Positions 16,632-26,889 of a DNA stretch of 33,963 nucleotides are shown in pieces. The DNA is from an uncultured Beijerinckiaceae bacterium (lineage in GTDB: Bacteria > Pseudomonadota > Alphaproteobacteria > Rhizobiales > Beijerinckiaceae). The notes beneath the pieces were generated by a model that had not been told where the DNA came from, ran no database searches, and worked only from the letters and a program-made list of their open reading frames with translations. The position numbers and the translations under genes were made by a program. Numbering within the stretch: position 1 is the first letter of the stretch; every line of letters begins with the position of its first letter. The stretch spans positions 1-33,963 of the forward strand of contig CALMGA010000398.1 of NCBI GenBank assembly GCA_937863205.1, read 5' to 3'.

Positions 16632-17531
16632 TCACGCGGCCTGCCTGCGCGCCCCGAGAACCTTGGCCATCGTCGAGCCAAGTTCGCCGGGGCTCGGCGC
16701 CACCGTGAGGCCGAAGCTCGCCATGATCTCCGACTTTTCCCGGGCGCTGTCGCCCTCCCCGGAGATGATGGCGCCGGCGTGGCCCATCTTGCGACCCTTG
16801 GGGGCGGTCAACCCGGCGACGTAGCCGACGACCGGCTTGTGCATCTTCTCCTGGATCCAGGCGGCCGCCTCGGCCTCCTGTGGGCCGCCGATCTCGCCGA
16901 TCATCAGCACGGCGTGGGTATCGAGGTCGTTCTCGAAGAGTTCGAGATGGTCGATGAAGGACGAGCCGTTGATCGGGTCGCCGCCGATGCCGACCGAGGT
17001 GGAAACGCCCAGGCCAAGCGCCTTCAGCTGCTCCGCCGCCTCGTAGCCGAGCGTACCCGAGCGCGACACGATGCCGACGTTGCCCCGGGCGTAGATGTTG
17101 CCCGGCATGATGCCGAGCATCGCCTTGCCCGGCGAGATGATGCCGGCGCAGTTCGGTCCCACCAGCATGGTGCGGCGCTCCCTGGTGTAGCGCCGGAGGT
17201 ATCGCTTCACCCGCATCATGTCCTGCGCGGGGATGCCGTCGGTGATGCAGCAGATCAGTCTGAGGCCGGCATCGGCCCCCTCCATGATCGCGTCCATGCA
17301 GTAGGGCGGGGCCACGAAGGTGATGGACGCTTCCGCCCCTGTCGCCTCCACCGCCTGCTTGACGGTGTTGAACACCGGCCGGTCGAGGTGGCGCTGCCCG
17401 CCCTTGCCCGGCGTGACGCCGCCCACGATGTTGGTGCCGTAGGCGATGGCTTCGCGCGAGTGGAACGTGCCTTTGTCGCCGGTAAAGCCCTGGATCAGGA
17501 TTTTCGTCGTTTCGTCGATCAGGATGCTCAT
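16632..17531 (-). CDS. mtkB: Malate-CoA ligase, alpha subunit
   Basis: This is a 299-residue succinyl-CoA synthetase-type alpha subunit. The N-terminal Rossmann CoA-binding domain has MSILIDETTKILIQGFTGDK and GTNIVGGVTPGKGGQ. The phosphorylated active-site His is in GRKMGHAGAIISGEG near residue 250. With MtkA it joins malate and CoA at the expense of ATP. The assignment to malate rather than succinate rests on the operon with mcl and hprA, and on the resemblance of GGQRHLDRPVFNTVKQAVEA to methylotroph MtkB. A sucD role cannot be fully excluded from sequence alone. It starts nine bases after the mtkA stop. Confidence 0.9.
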   Translation of the reverse strand: MSILIDETTKILIQGFTGDKGTFHSREAIAYGTNIVGGVTPGKGGQRHLDRPVFNTVKQAVEATGAEASITFVAPPYCMDAIMEGADAGLRLICCITDGIPAQDMMRVKRYLRRYTRERRTMLVGPNCAGIISPGKAMLGIMPGNIYARGNVGIVSRSGTLGYEAAEQLKALGLGVSTSVGIGGDPINGSSFIDHLELFENDLDTHAVLMIGEIGGPQEAEAAAWIQEKMHKPVVGYVAGLTAPKGRKMGHAGAIISGEGDSAREKSEIMASFGLTVAPSPGELGSTMAKVLGARRQAA

Positions 17532-17540
17532 GATGGTTCC

Positions 17541-18722
17541 TCAGGCGGCGACCGGCCGCGCGCCGGCGGCGACCTTCACGGCGAGCTCGGCCGCCTCCGT
17601 CAGGCTGTGGGCGGTGTGCAGGGCGATGCCGCTGTCGGCCAGGATCTTGCGCCCGGCCTCGACGTTGGTGCCGGCGAGGCGGACCACCAGCGGCAGGTCG
17701 AGCTTGATCTCCCGGACAGCCTTGACCACGCCCTCGGCGACCCAGTCGCAGCGGTTGATGCCGGCGAAGATGTTGACCAGCACCACCTTCACGTTCTTGT
17801 CCGACAGGACGAGGCGGAACGCCGTCGCCACCCGGTCGGCCGAGGCGCCGCCGCCGACGTCGAGGAAGTTCGCCGGCTCGCCGCCGGCGTGCTTGATCAT
17901 GTCCATCGTCGCCATCGCCAGGCCGGCCCCGTTGACGATGCAGCCGATGGTGCCCTCCAGCCCGACGTAGTTCAGGCTGTGCTCGGCCGCCTGCGCCTCG
18001 CGCGGGTCTTCCTGGGCGGGATCGTGCATGTCGGCGACGCGGCGCTGCCGGAAGAGGGCGTTGTCGTCGAAGCTCATTTTGGCGTCGAGCGCGATGATGC
18101 GGCCCTGCTTGGTCAGCACCAGCGGGTTGACCTCCAGCATGGTGGCGTCGTGATCGCGGAAAGCGCGGTAGCAGCCAAGGATCGTCTGCACGGCGCCCTG
18201 CACCTGCTTGATGTTGAGGCCGAGCTTGAAGGCGATCTCGCGCGCCTCGAACGGCTGCATGCCGACCGCCGGCTCGACGATCACCGTAATGAGGCTGCCC
18301 GGATTGTCCTTGGCGATCTGCTCGATCTCCATGCCGCCGTCGCGCGAGGCGATCACGCGGATGCGCTCGGCCTTCCGGTCGAGCACGAAGCCGAGATAGA
18401 ATTCCTTGGCGAAGTCGTCGGCGACCTCGACGTAGACGCGCTGCACCGGCTTGCCCTCCGGCCCGGTCTGCGCCGTGACGAGGTTGCGTCCCAGCATGCC
18501 TTCCGCCGCTTCGCGGACCTCGTGGTAGGTTTGGCACAGCTTGACGCCGCCGGCCTTGCCGCGCGCCCCGGCGTGGATCTGCGCCTTGACGACCCATCGC
18601 CAGCCGCCAAGCTCGGTGGCGGCATAAACCGCCTGCTCGGCCGAGAAGGCGACGGCGCCGGCGGCGAGGCCGACACCCGCCTTGGCCAGGATCTCCTTGG
18701 CTTGGTACTCGTGAATGTCCAT
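17541..18722 (-). CDS. mtkA: Malate-CoA ligase, beta subunit
   Basis: The 393-residue protein has an N-terminal ATP-grasp domain ([20 protein letters not shown], then [20 protein letters not shown]) and a C-terminal CoA-ligase domain. That second domain shows [37 protein letters not shown] and [18 protein letters not shown]. This is the succinyl-CoA synthetase beta fold, but the context (mcl, hprA) and overall wording match MtkA of serine-cycle methylotrophs. ATG 18722 has GGGAG about eight bases upstream. It lies 80 bases after hprA and nine before mtkB, so the four genes are probably one transcript. Substrate choice is inferred from neighbours. Confidence 0.91.
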   Translation of the reverse strand: MDIHEYQAKEILAKAGVGLAAGAVAFSAEQAVYAATELGGWRWVVKAQIHAGARGKAGGVKLCQTYHEVREAAEGMLGRNLVTAQTGPEGKPVQRVYVEVADDFAKEFYLGFVLDRKAERIRVIASRDGGMEIEQIAKDNPGSLITVIVEPAVGMQPFEAREIAFKLGLNIKQVQGAVQTILGCYRAFRDHDATMLEVNPLVLTKQGRIIALDAKMSFDDNALFRQRRVADMHDPAQEDPREAQAAEHSLNYVGLEGTIGCIVNGAGLAMATMDMIKHAGGEPANFLDVGGGASADRVATAFRLVLSDKNVKVVLVNIFAGINRCDWVAEGVVKAVREIKLDLPLVVRLAGTNVEAGRKILADSGIALHTAHSLTEAAELAVKVAAGARPVAA

Positions 18723-18802
18723 CGGCGTTCTCCCTTTTTGCGTTCGACCCGACCGGGCGCCCGCCCCGGAAAGGGCTTGCGCTGCCCTCCGATCGGGGCC
18801 AC

Positions 18803-19738
18803 TCAGACCACGTTCTGCGGAGTGCCGCCGACGAAGGCCTCGATGTTGTCGACGAGCTGGTCGGCAAGGATCTGCATGGCTTCCCGGCTTGCCCAGGCGA
18901 CGTGCGGAGTGACGATGAGGTTGGGGATGGACGGGTCGAGCAGCACATTGCCCTCGCGCGGCGGCTCCTGCGTGAGGACGTCGAAGCCGGCGCCGGCAAT
19001 GGTGCCGTCCTTGAGCGCGGCCGCCAGGGCCGCCTCGTCGACCAAGCCGCCGCGGGCCGTGTTGATGAGCACCGCCGAGCGCTTCATCTTCTTCAGCTCG
19101 TCCGCGCCGATCATGTTGCGCGTTTCGGGCGTCAGGGGAGCGTGCAGGGTGATGACGTCGGCCTCGCGCAGGACGGTATCGAGATCGACGAGCCCGTCCT
19201 GGGGAAAGGTGTCGAAGGCGATCACCTTCATGCCGAGTCCTTCCGCGCGCCAGGCGATCGCCTTGCCGATCGCGCCGTAGCCGACGATGCCCATGGTGGC
19301 GCCGGCGATGTCGTGGATGTCGTGGGGAAAGAAACAGAACTGCCGCGACGTGTTCCATACGCCGTCGCGCACGTCGAGGTGATAGCTCAGAAGCTGGCGC
19401 TTCAAGGCGAACATCAGCGCGATGACGTGCTCGGGCACGGTGTTGAAGGCGTAGTTGCGGATGTTGACGACGGCGACGCCGTGCGATTTGGCGGCGGCCT
19501 TGTCGATGATGTCCGTGCCGGTCGCCGCCACGGCGATGAGCTTCAGGTCGGGCAGTTGCGCCAGCGTATCGGCGCGCAGCGGCACCTTGTTGGTGATGCA
19601 GATCGTGGCGTCCCGAAGCCGTCCCACGATCTCGCCGGGAGCGGTCGCCTCGTATTCGACGTAGGTGTGATCGAAGCCGGGTTCGCGCACCGTGGCGCCG
19701 AGGCTTTCACGGTCGAGGAACACGATCGAATGCTTCAT
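18803..19738 (-). CDS. hprA: Hydroxypyruvate reductase / D-2-hydroxyacid dehydrogenase
   Basis: The 311-residue NAD(P)-dependent enzyme belongs to the D-isomer 2-hydroxyacid dehydrogenases. The dinucleotide site is [15 protein letters not shown] near residue 148. The substrate Arg is in [11 protein letters not shown] near 233, the Glu in [13 protein letters not shown] near 262 and the catalytic His in [11 protein letters not shown] near 285. In the serine cycle it reduces hydroxypyruvate to glycerate. The sequence [20 protein letters not shown] and the position ahead of mtkA-mtkB-mcl support that role over a generic lactate or phosphoglycerate enzyme. ATG 19738 has GAGGAGG about twelve bases upstream, slightly far. 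It is probably the first gene of the operon. Confidence 0.91.
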   Translation of the reverse strand: MKHSIVFLDRESLGATVREPGFDHTYVEYEATAPGEIVGRLRDATICITNKVPLRADTLAQLPDLKLIAVAATGTDIIDKAAAKSHGVAVVNIRNYAFNTVPEHVIALMFALKRQLLSYHLDVRDGVWNTSRQFCFFPHDIHDIAGATMGIVGYGAIGKAIAWRAEGLGMKVIAFDTFPQDGLVDLDTVLREADVITLHAPLTPETRNMIGADELKKMKRSAVLINTARGGLVDEAALAAALKDGTIAGAGFDVLTQEPPREGNVLLDPSIPNLIVTPHVAWASREAMQILADQLVDNIEAFVGGTPQNVV

Positions 19739-20044
19739 GAACGTCCGCCCTCCTCGCAACCCGAGCGGGTGGCAGCCCGCACGGCGATGCGGCCGCCTCG
19801 GGCGAAGCACTGTCATGCTTCACCCGGTCCGGCCGGAAAGCCCGGCACGATCCCATCCCTTAGCCGGCCTGGTCGCGCAACGACCCGCGCCAAGCTTTTC
19901 GCTGAGCCCGGAAACTGCAGCAGACGCTGTGTCTTAGCAAGAGTGCGCCCATCCCCCGGATGGGGAAAAATTTTTAGCCGGGTGCCAGTGAAATTACGCC
20001 GAGCGCGAGACCCGGAAGTGCTGTCGCGGCTTCAGCTCGGGATC
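19739..20044. promoter_or_regulatory. Upstream region of the serine-cycle operon with inverted repeat
   Basis: This 306-bp gap separates the transporter stop from hprA. It contains CCCATCC (19948-19954) and GGATGGG (19958-19964) with a CCC loop, followed by GAAAAATTTTT (19965-19975), itself a ten-base palindrome and the most AT-rich spot nearby. On the minus strand the T run comes before the stem, so this does not work as a terminator of the transporter gene. Read on the plus strand it has the shape of one. It may equally be an operator for hprA. No clear promoter could be assigned. Confidence 0.4.
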
Positions 20045-21757
20045 TCAGCTCAGGATCTTGGCGGCGCTGAGCAGGGCCTTGTACAACCCCCACGCCACGG
20101 GCACCGCCACGATCAGCCAGGGGATCAGCGCTGCCCCCGATATGCCGCCGCGCCCAATTCCCAGGCTGCTGATGCCGGGTGCCGCCACGGACGGCGCCTG
20201 CCCGCGCGCGGCGGCGAGGCCGGCGTCGTTGAGCGCCCCGGCTGTTCCCGCCCTGCGCATCAGCCAGCGCTCGTGAACCGGCCGCACCAGCAGGTTGCAG
20301 ACGAAGCCGAGCGCGAGGACGCCGACCATGATGTACATCACCGCATTGTAGACATGCGTCTTGGGGACCCCGGCGGCGATCTCCGCATCGCGAACCCGCA
20401 CGATCACTTCCGAGCCGGCGACGCCGGCCAGCGACCAGGCGGTGAGCAGCCGGCCGTGGATGGCGCCGACGAACTTGGTGCCGAAGATGTCGGCGAGATA
20501 GGCCGGCACGGTGGCGAAGCCGCCGCCGTACATCGACAGGATGATGCACAGTGCGGCGACGAACAGCGCCTTGGAGCCGGCGCTCGCCAGCGGCGGCACG
20601 GATGCGTAGAGCACCATGCCCAGTGTGAAGAAGGTGAAGTAGGTCGCCTTGCGCCCGATCTTGTCGGACATGGAGGCCCAGAAGAAGCGGCCGCCGATGT
20701 TGAACAGCGAGAGCAGGCCGACGAATCCGGCCGCGACGCCGGTGATGGCGACGAGCTGCTCCTTTGTCGGCGCGGTGCCCGGCGCCAGCCCGATCAGCGA
20801 GCCGCCGAAGATCGTCTGCAGCATCGGCGAGGCGATGGAAAGCACCGCGATGCCGGCGGTGACGTTGAGGAACAGCACGCCCCAGATCATCCAGAACGAC
20901 AGCGTCTTGTGGGCATCGTCGAGATGAACGTCGCCGATGGCGATGAAGCGGTTGGTCCTGGTCGGGGCCACCCAGCCCTCGGGCGCCCAGTTCTCCGGCG
21001 GAACGCGGTAGGACAAGGCGCCGATCGTCATCACGACGAGATACACGAAGCCGAGCGTCAGGAAGGTTTGGGCGACGCCGGGCTGGCCGGAGGCGGACTT
21101 GAAGCCGCTGACGTCGAAGCTGGGTACGACCGTGCCGCCGTTCATCAGCAGGTTGGCGAGCGGGGCGCCGATCATCGCGCCGCCGCCGAAGCCCATGATC
21201 GCCATGCCCGTCGCCATGCCGCGCCGGTCGGGGAACCATTTGATCAGGGTCGAGACCGGTGAAATGTAGCCCAGTCCGAGGCCGACGCCGCCGAAGACGC
21301 CGAGGCCGAGGTACAGCAGCCAGAGCTGGTGCACGTTCACGGCAAGCGCGCTGATGAGGAAACCGCCGCCCCAGCACAGCGCAGCCACCAGCCCGGCCTT
21401 GCGCGGCCCGGCCCGCTCCAGCCAGCCGCCGAACAGCGCCGCGGAAATGCCGAGGATCACGATGCCGAGCTCAAAAGCGACCACCGTGGACGAGTCCGGC
21501 CAGTTGCAGGTCGTGGTGGTCAGCATCCCGAGGAAGCCGAGGCCCTTGCAGGCGGCGCTGTCGCCTTCGGGCAGCGCCCTGGCGAGCGGCTTCCAGAACA
21601 CGCTCAGCGCGTAGGCCATGCCGATCGACAGGTGGATGGCCAGGGCGGCGGGAGGCACCAGCCAGCGATTGAAGCCGGGCTTGGCCACGGTGCGCGCGCG
21701 CTCGAAGAATCCGACATCGCTGCCAGCATGCCTTGGGGCATGTTCGATGGCTGTCAT
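20045..21757 (-). CDS. OFA-family MFS transporter (oxalate/formate antiporter type)
   Basis: This is a 570-residue inner-membrane protein with about 12 to 14 hydrophobic segments. HLSIGMAYALSVFWKPLARA in the first helix, LGIVILGISAALFGGWLERA with GPRKAG, YISPVSTLIKWFPDRRGMAT and SMYGGGFATVPAYLADIFGT (then KFVGAIHGR) are hallmarks of the oxalate/formate antiporter family. A loop with CKGLGFLGMLTTTTCNWPDS follows helix 1. Known members exchange oxalate for formate or carry pyruvate-like acids. Being on the same strand just before hprA-mtkAB-mcl suggests uptake of a C1/C2 acid feeding the serine cycle, but the substrate is inferred. ATG 21757 has GGAG upstream and overlaps a possible 15-codon leader ORF. 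Confidence 0.88.
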   Translation of the reverse strand: MTAIEHAPRHAGSDVGFFERARTVAKPGFNRWLVPPAALAIHLSIGMAYALSVFWKPLARALPEGDSAACKGLGFLGMLTTTTCNWPDSSTVVAFELGIVILGISAALFGGWLERAGPRKAGLVAALCWGGGFLISALAVNVHQLWLLYLGLGVFGGVGLGLGYISPVSTLIKWFPDRRGMATGMAIMGFGGGAMIGAPLANLLMNGGTVVPSFDVSGFKSASGQPGVAQTFLTLGFVYLVVMTIGALSYRVPPENWAPEGWVAPTRTNRFIAIGDVHLDDAHKTLSFWMIWGVLFLNVTAGIAVLSIASPMLQTIFGGSLIGLAPGTAPTKEQLVAITGVAAGFVGLLSLFNIGGRFFWASMSDKIGRKATYFTFFTLGMVLYASVPPLASAGSKALFVAALCIILSMYGGGFATVPAYLADIFGTKFVGAIHGRLLTAWSLAGVAGSEVIVRVRDAEIAAGVPKTHVYNAVMYIMVGVLALGFVCNLLVRPVHERWLMRRAGTAGALNDAGLAAARGQAPSVAAPGISSLGIGRGGISGAALIPWLIVAVPVAWGLYKALLSAAKILS

Positions 21758-22342
21758 GAAGCTCCGCTCCCTCGCCCCTTGCCCGATTTTATGGCGTTCA
21801 TCGACTTAAGTGGCTGACTCCTCCTAAAGGATAAGCATTTCCATGGCTATCCGCTGTTGGAAAGAGCGGAAAAGGACGACGATGCCACGGTAGGCGCATG
21901 AACTGTCGACATTGCACCGCGCCTGCGCCCGTGTGCCCGCAACCCAACGCAGGAGCGCGCCGGGACTGGGCGGGCTCTCTTCCGCCCGTCATCGCGCGCG
22001 AGGTCGCCGGTTCGGCACGGGGTCGGAGAGGACGATGAGCGGACCGAGAGTTCGCGGCGGATGTCGGACAAACCCGACGCAAGCGAGCAGCGTAGAGCCT
22101 TGAACCGGAGCCGGTGCAAGGCCGGGTGCTCCGGCATAGCGATGCAGTCGAACGATGGGCGCCCGAGGTACCCTCTTCGCGAAGCGGTGAGGGGCGACCG
22201 TCGCGCGCATCGCGCCGAAACAGGGTGGCATTGGCTCGCCCGATCATGAGAATGGAAACGGCGGCCACCGCCGCCTGCGGCGATCCTTCTGTTCCGCACT
22301 CCGCATACGGGAGACGCAGCGGCCGGGCGCCAACCATCCGTA
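21758..22342. other. Divergent intergenic region, transporter and LysR gene
   Basis: This 585-bp stretch has no supported gene. It should contain promoters for the minus-strand transporter and the plus-strand LysR gene. Next to the transporter there is a possible leader frame of 15 codons (21801 down to 21754, minus strand), whose TGA overlaps the transporter ATG. The rest shows only random short frames on both strands, and I see no repeat or RNA gene in it. Confidence 0.4.
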
Positions 22343-23191
22343 ATGGTGCGCTGGGCGATGCTGGATCCGTTGCTGCTGCGCACCTTTCTCTTCATCGCCG
22401 CCGGCAACAGCTTCTCGGAAACGAGCCGCAAGCTGTCGATGCGCCAGTCCACGGTCAGCGATCACATCAAGCGTTTGGAGCAGAGCCTCGGCCATCGGCT
22501 CTTCAAGCGCGACACGCAGTCGGTGGCGCTGACGCGGGAGGGCGAGGCCTTGATCGACTTCGCCCGCGACATCCTGGAGGTGCTTGAGCGGACCGAGCGC
22601 CATTTCGCCGGCACGCGGCTGCGCGGGCGCGTGCGCCTGGGCGCCGCGTCCGACCTCGGCACTTCCTGGCTGATGCCGGTCCTGCGTGCCTTCGTCCAAG
22701 CGCATCCCGAGATCGATCTTGATCTCACCGTGGCGTCGTCGGCCACGCTTCGTCTGCGCATCGAGGCCGGCGACCTCGACATCGCCATCTGCGAGCGCGG
22801 GCCCGGCGAAACCGGCGGCGATCTGCTTTGGCAGGAGGACTTGGCCTGGATCGGCACGCAGGCGGCCATGGAGGCGGCGACGCTGCCGCTGGTCCTTCAT
22901 CCCGCGCCCAGCATCACCCGCGCGATCGCCCTCGCGCGCCTGGAGCAGGGTACCCGGCCCTGGCGCGTTGCCTGCACCGGCGATGGCGTCGACGCCCTCC
23001 TCGCCGCCGCCGGCGCGGGGCTCGGCATCGCCGTTGTCCCCGGCAGGCTGGCTCCCGCGGCATTGCAGCCGCCGCACGACCTGCCGGCGCTCGGCCGGCT
23101 GGACGTGGTCGCGCTGCGGCACAGGCAGGCACCGGGCGCGGCGGCGAGCGAGATCCTCGCCCTGATCCGGGCTGCGGGCAGGGCGGGCTGA
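22343..23191 (+). CDS. LysR-family transcriptional regulator
   Basis: This is a 282-residue regulator. The N-terminal winged helix-turn-helix is MLDPLLLRTFLFIAAGNSFS, then ETSRKLSMRQSTVSDHIKRL and EQSLGHRLFKRDTQSVALT. A linker helix and a periplasmic-binding-protein-like effector domain follow from about residue 95 (RGRVRLGAASDLGTSWLMPV onward). Such proteins bind a small metabolite and usually control a divergent gene, here the OFA transporter and perhaps the serine-cycle operon beyond it. ATG 22343 is used; ATG 22358 (MLDPLLLRTF) fits the family equally well, and neither has a clear ribosome binding site. The effector is unknown. Confidence 0.92.
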   Translation: MVRWAMLDPLLLRTFLFIAAGNSFSETSRKLSMRQSTVSDHIKRLEQSLGHRLFKRDTQSVALTREGEALIDFARDILEVLERTERHFAGTRLRGRVRLGAASDLGTSWLMPVLRAFVQAHPEIDLDLTVASSATLRLRIEAGDLDIAICERGPGETGGDLLWQEDLAWIGTQAAMEAATLPLVLHPAPSITRAIALARLEQGTRPWRVACTGDGVDALLAAAGAGLGIAVVPGRLAPAALQPPHDLPALGRLDVVALRHRQAPGAAASEILALIRAAGRAG

Positions 23192-23193
23192 CC

Positions 23194-23748
23194 CTACGGC
23201 GCGATACGCCCCGGCGGCATCGCCCCGGCGGCGAGACGGCGGCACGTTTCGGCGAAGGGCAAGGCGGCGGCAACAATGATCGTGGCGATCGCCTCGACAT
23301 CGTCGAGGTTGACGCGCGGCAAGGGACCGAAGGGCGGCGGCGCGTCGCTGGCCAGGGCGATGATGGAGGGATCATCGGGAAACAGGAACGGCTTGGCATT
23401 GCCGACCCGATGCACCTCGATCTTGGCATGGGCGTCGCGTTTGAAGCCCTCGACCAGCACGAGGTCGCAGCGCGCCAGCTTGGCCAGCAGGTCGCCGAGC
23501 CGCGGCTCGGGCGCGCCGCGCAGCTCGTGCATCAGGGCCCAGCGCCGGTCGGAGGCGACCAGCACCTCCTGCGCCCCGGCTTCGCGGTGAAGGAAGCTGT
23601 CCTTGCCCGGCCGGTCCACGTCGAAGTCGTGGTGGGCGTGCTTCAGCGTCGACACGAGCAGCCCGCGCGCCTTCAGCACCGGCAGCAGCTTGACGATCAG
23701 CGTCGTCTTGCCGGCGCCGCTCCAGCCGGCGAGCCCGATGACGTTCAC
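23194..23748 (-). CDS. mobB: Molybdopterin-guanine dinucleotide biosynthesis protein MobB
   Basis: This 184-residue P-loop GTPase assists MobA in attaching GMP to molybdopterin. The Walker A motif is GLAGWSGAGKTTLIVKLLPV at the N-terminus. LLVSTLKHAHHDFDVDRPGK, DSFLHREAGAQEVLVAS and CDLVLVEGFKRDAHAKIEVH are typical of MobB. The C-terminal part (about 45 residues after IIALASD) is variable. The start is GTG 23748, in a four-base GTGA overlap with the stop of the methyltransferase gene, so the two are coupled. Molybdenum enzymes such as formate dehydrogenase would need this cofactor. Its 3' end nearly touches the convergent LysR gene (two bases apart). Confidence 0.95.
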   Translation of the reverse strand: MNVIGLAGWSGAGKTTLIVKLLPVLKARGLLVSTLKHAHHDFDVDRPGKDSFLHREAGAQEVLVASDRRWALMHELRGAPEPRLGDLLAKLARCDLVLVEGFKRDAHAKIEVHRVGNAKPFLFPDDPSIIALASDAPPPFGPLPRVNLDDVEAIATIIVAAALPFAETCRRLAAGAMPPGRIAP

Positions 23749-24524
23749 GGTTGCGGACCGTGCGGTCTGGCTTCGATCAGGACGGTGTCGAGCGTCAACG
23801 ACCCGTCCGCCTCGATCGCGAAGCGCTCGGCGACGCTCGCCGGCATGCGCCGTTGCAACTCTCGGATCGCGCGCACGCTCGGTTCCGGCGTACCGATGCG
23901 CCCAACCCATTCCGCGAATCCGAGACGCAGACGGAAGAACACCGGCGCCGCCGGCCGCAGGCCGGCCGTTTCCAGCGCGCCGAGCCATTCCGCCGCGCTG
24001 TAGTCGCGCACGTGGGACGGATCGCGCAGCAGTTCGATCGCTTGCAGGAAGGTATCGTGCAGGATGGGCGTACCCGGCGAGACCACGTCGATCACGACGG
24101 CGAGGCCGTCCGGCTTCAGCACGCGCCGCAGGCCAGCCAAGCCAAGAGCCAGATCGTCCCAATGATGCGCGCTGAAACGGGTCACGACCATGTCGAAGGA
24201 GGCGTCGGGAAAGGGCAGATCCTCGGCTTGTCCCTGCTGCGTGCGGATGTTGGCGAGGCCGCGTCGGGACGCGGTCGCCGTCACGGCCGCCAGCATTTCG
24301 GGACTGAGGTCGTAGGCGACGACCTCGCTCGCATGCGGGGCGAGGGGGGAGCTGACGTGGCCGCCGCCGCAGCCGAGATCGAGCACCCGGCACCCCGCCC
24401 GCCCAACGGCGAGTTCAGCCAAGTGATCCAGGTCGCGTCCGGTCGCGTGATCCCTGCTCTCGACGTAGGCGCGGGCGTGCGGACCGAACTGCGCGGCAAC
24501 AAGAGCCCGGTGCGATGCCGACAT
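23745..24524 (-). CDS. Class I SAM-dependent methyltransferase
   Basis: This is a 259-residue methyltransferase of the UbiE/type 11 group. Motif I is VLDLGCGGGHVSSPLAPHAS near residues 47-66. The acidic residue after strand 2 is in VVAYDLSPEML, and motif II/III are [20 protein letters not shown] and LRRVLKPDGLAVVIDVVSPG. FSAHHWDD after motif II is characteristic of a YcgJ-like subgroup. The methyl acceptor cannot be deduced. Its stop overlaps the mobB start, which places it upstream of mobB in one transcript, but no link to molybdopterin chemistry is known to me. ATG 24524 is the first start in a clean frame. Confidence 0.88.
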   Translation of the reverse strand: MSASHRALVAAQFGPHARAYVESRDHATGRDLDHLAELAVGRAGCRVLDLGCGGGHVSSPLAPHASEVVAYDLSPEMLAAVTATASRRGLANIRTQQGQAEDLPFPDASFDMVVTRFSAHHWDDLALGLAGLRRVLKPDGLAVVIDVVSPGTPILHDTFLQAIELLRDPSHVRDYSAAEWLGALETAGLRPAAPVFFRLRLGFAEWVGRIGTPEPSVRAIRELQRRMPASVAERFAIEADGSLTLDTVLIEARPHGPQP

Positions 24525-24642
24525 GTCTTCACCCCCGTCCTGACCCTTTGTCTTGAAACGTCGAGGCCGGCTGCCAGCAACGCTCGATGCGGCCGATGTC
24601 CTGCGTCCGACCGGAGCGCAAGCAAGTGCACGCCGGGCGCCG

Positions 24643-26769
<2,127 letters not shown>

Positions 26770-26889
26770 CTGCCGACCCCCCGAACCCAAGCGCAAACAC
26801 ATCCTTTCCGCCATTGTTCCAGGGGCGGGGGAGCGACGCAAACCCTCAATGGGGCCGGCCCGGCGGGCAGGCCGGAAAATGCCGTCGGA

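Noticed and set aside
16632..18722. Annotation of mtkA/mtkB as sucC/sucD of the TCA cycle
   Set aside because: sucCD normally sit with mdh, sucA and sucB. Here the partners are mcl and hprA, which favours malate-CoA ligase, although the fold is the same and substrate is not proven by sequence.
16206..19280. A 1024-codon plus-strand open frame
   Set aside because: It is antisense to mcl, mtkB, mtkA and hprA, whose family motifs are clear. Long antisense frames are expected in DNA this rich in G and C.
18902..21262. A 786-codon plus-strand open frame across hprA and the transporter
   Set aside because: It is antisense to two well-supported genes and has no protein-like motifs.
22343..23191. 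Calling the LysR gene QscR, the known serine-cycle regulator of Methylobacterium
   Set aside because: Nothing in the sequence separates it from other LysR proteins, and proximity alone is not enough.
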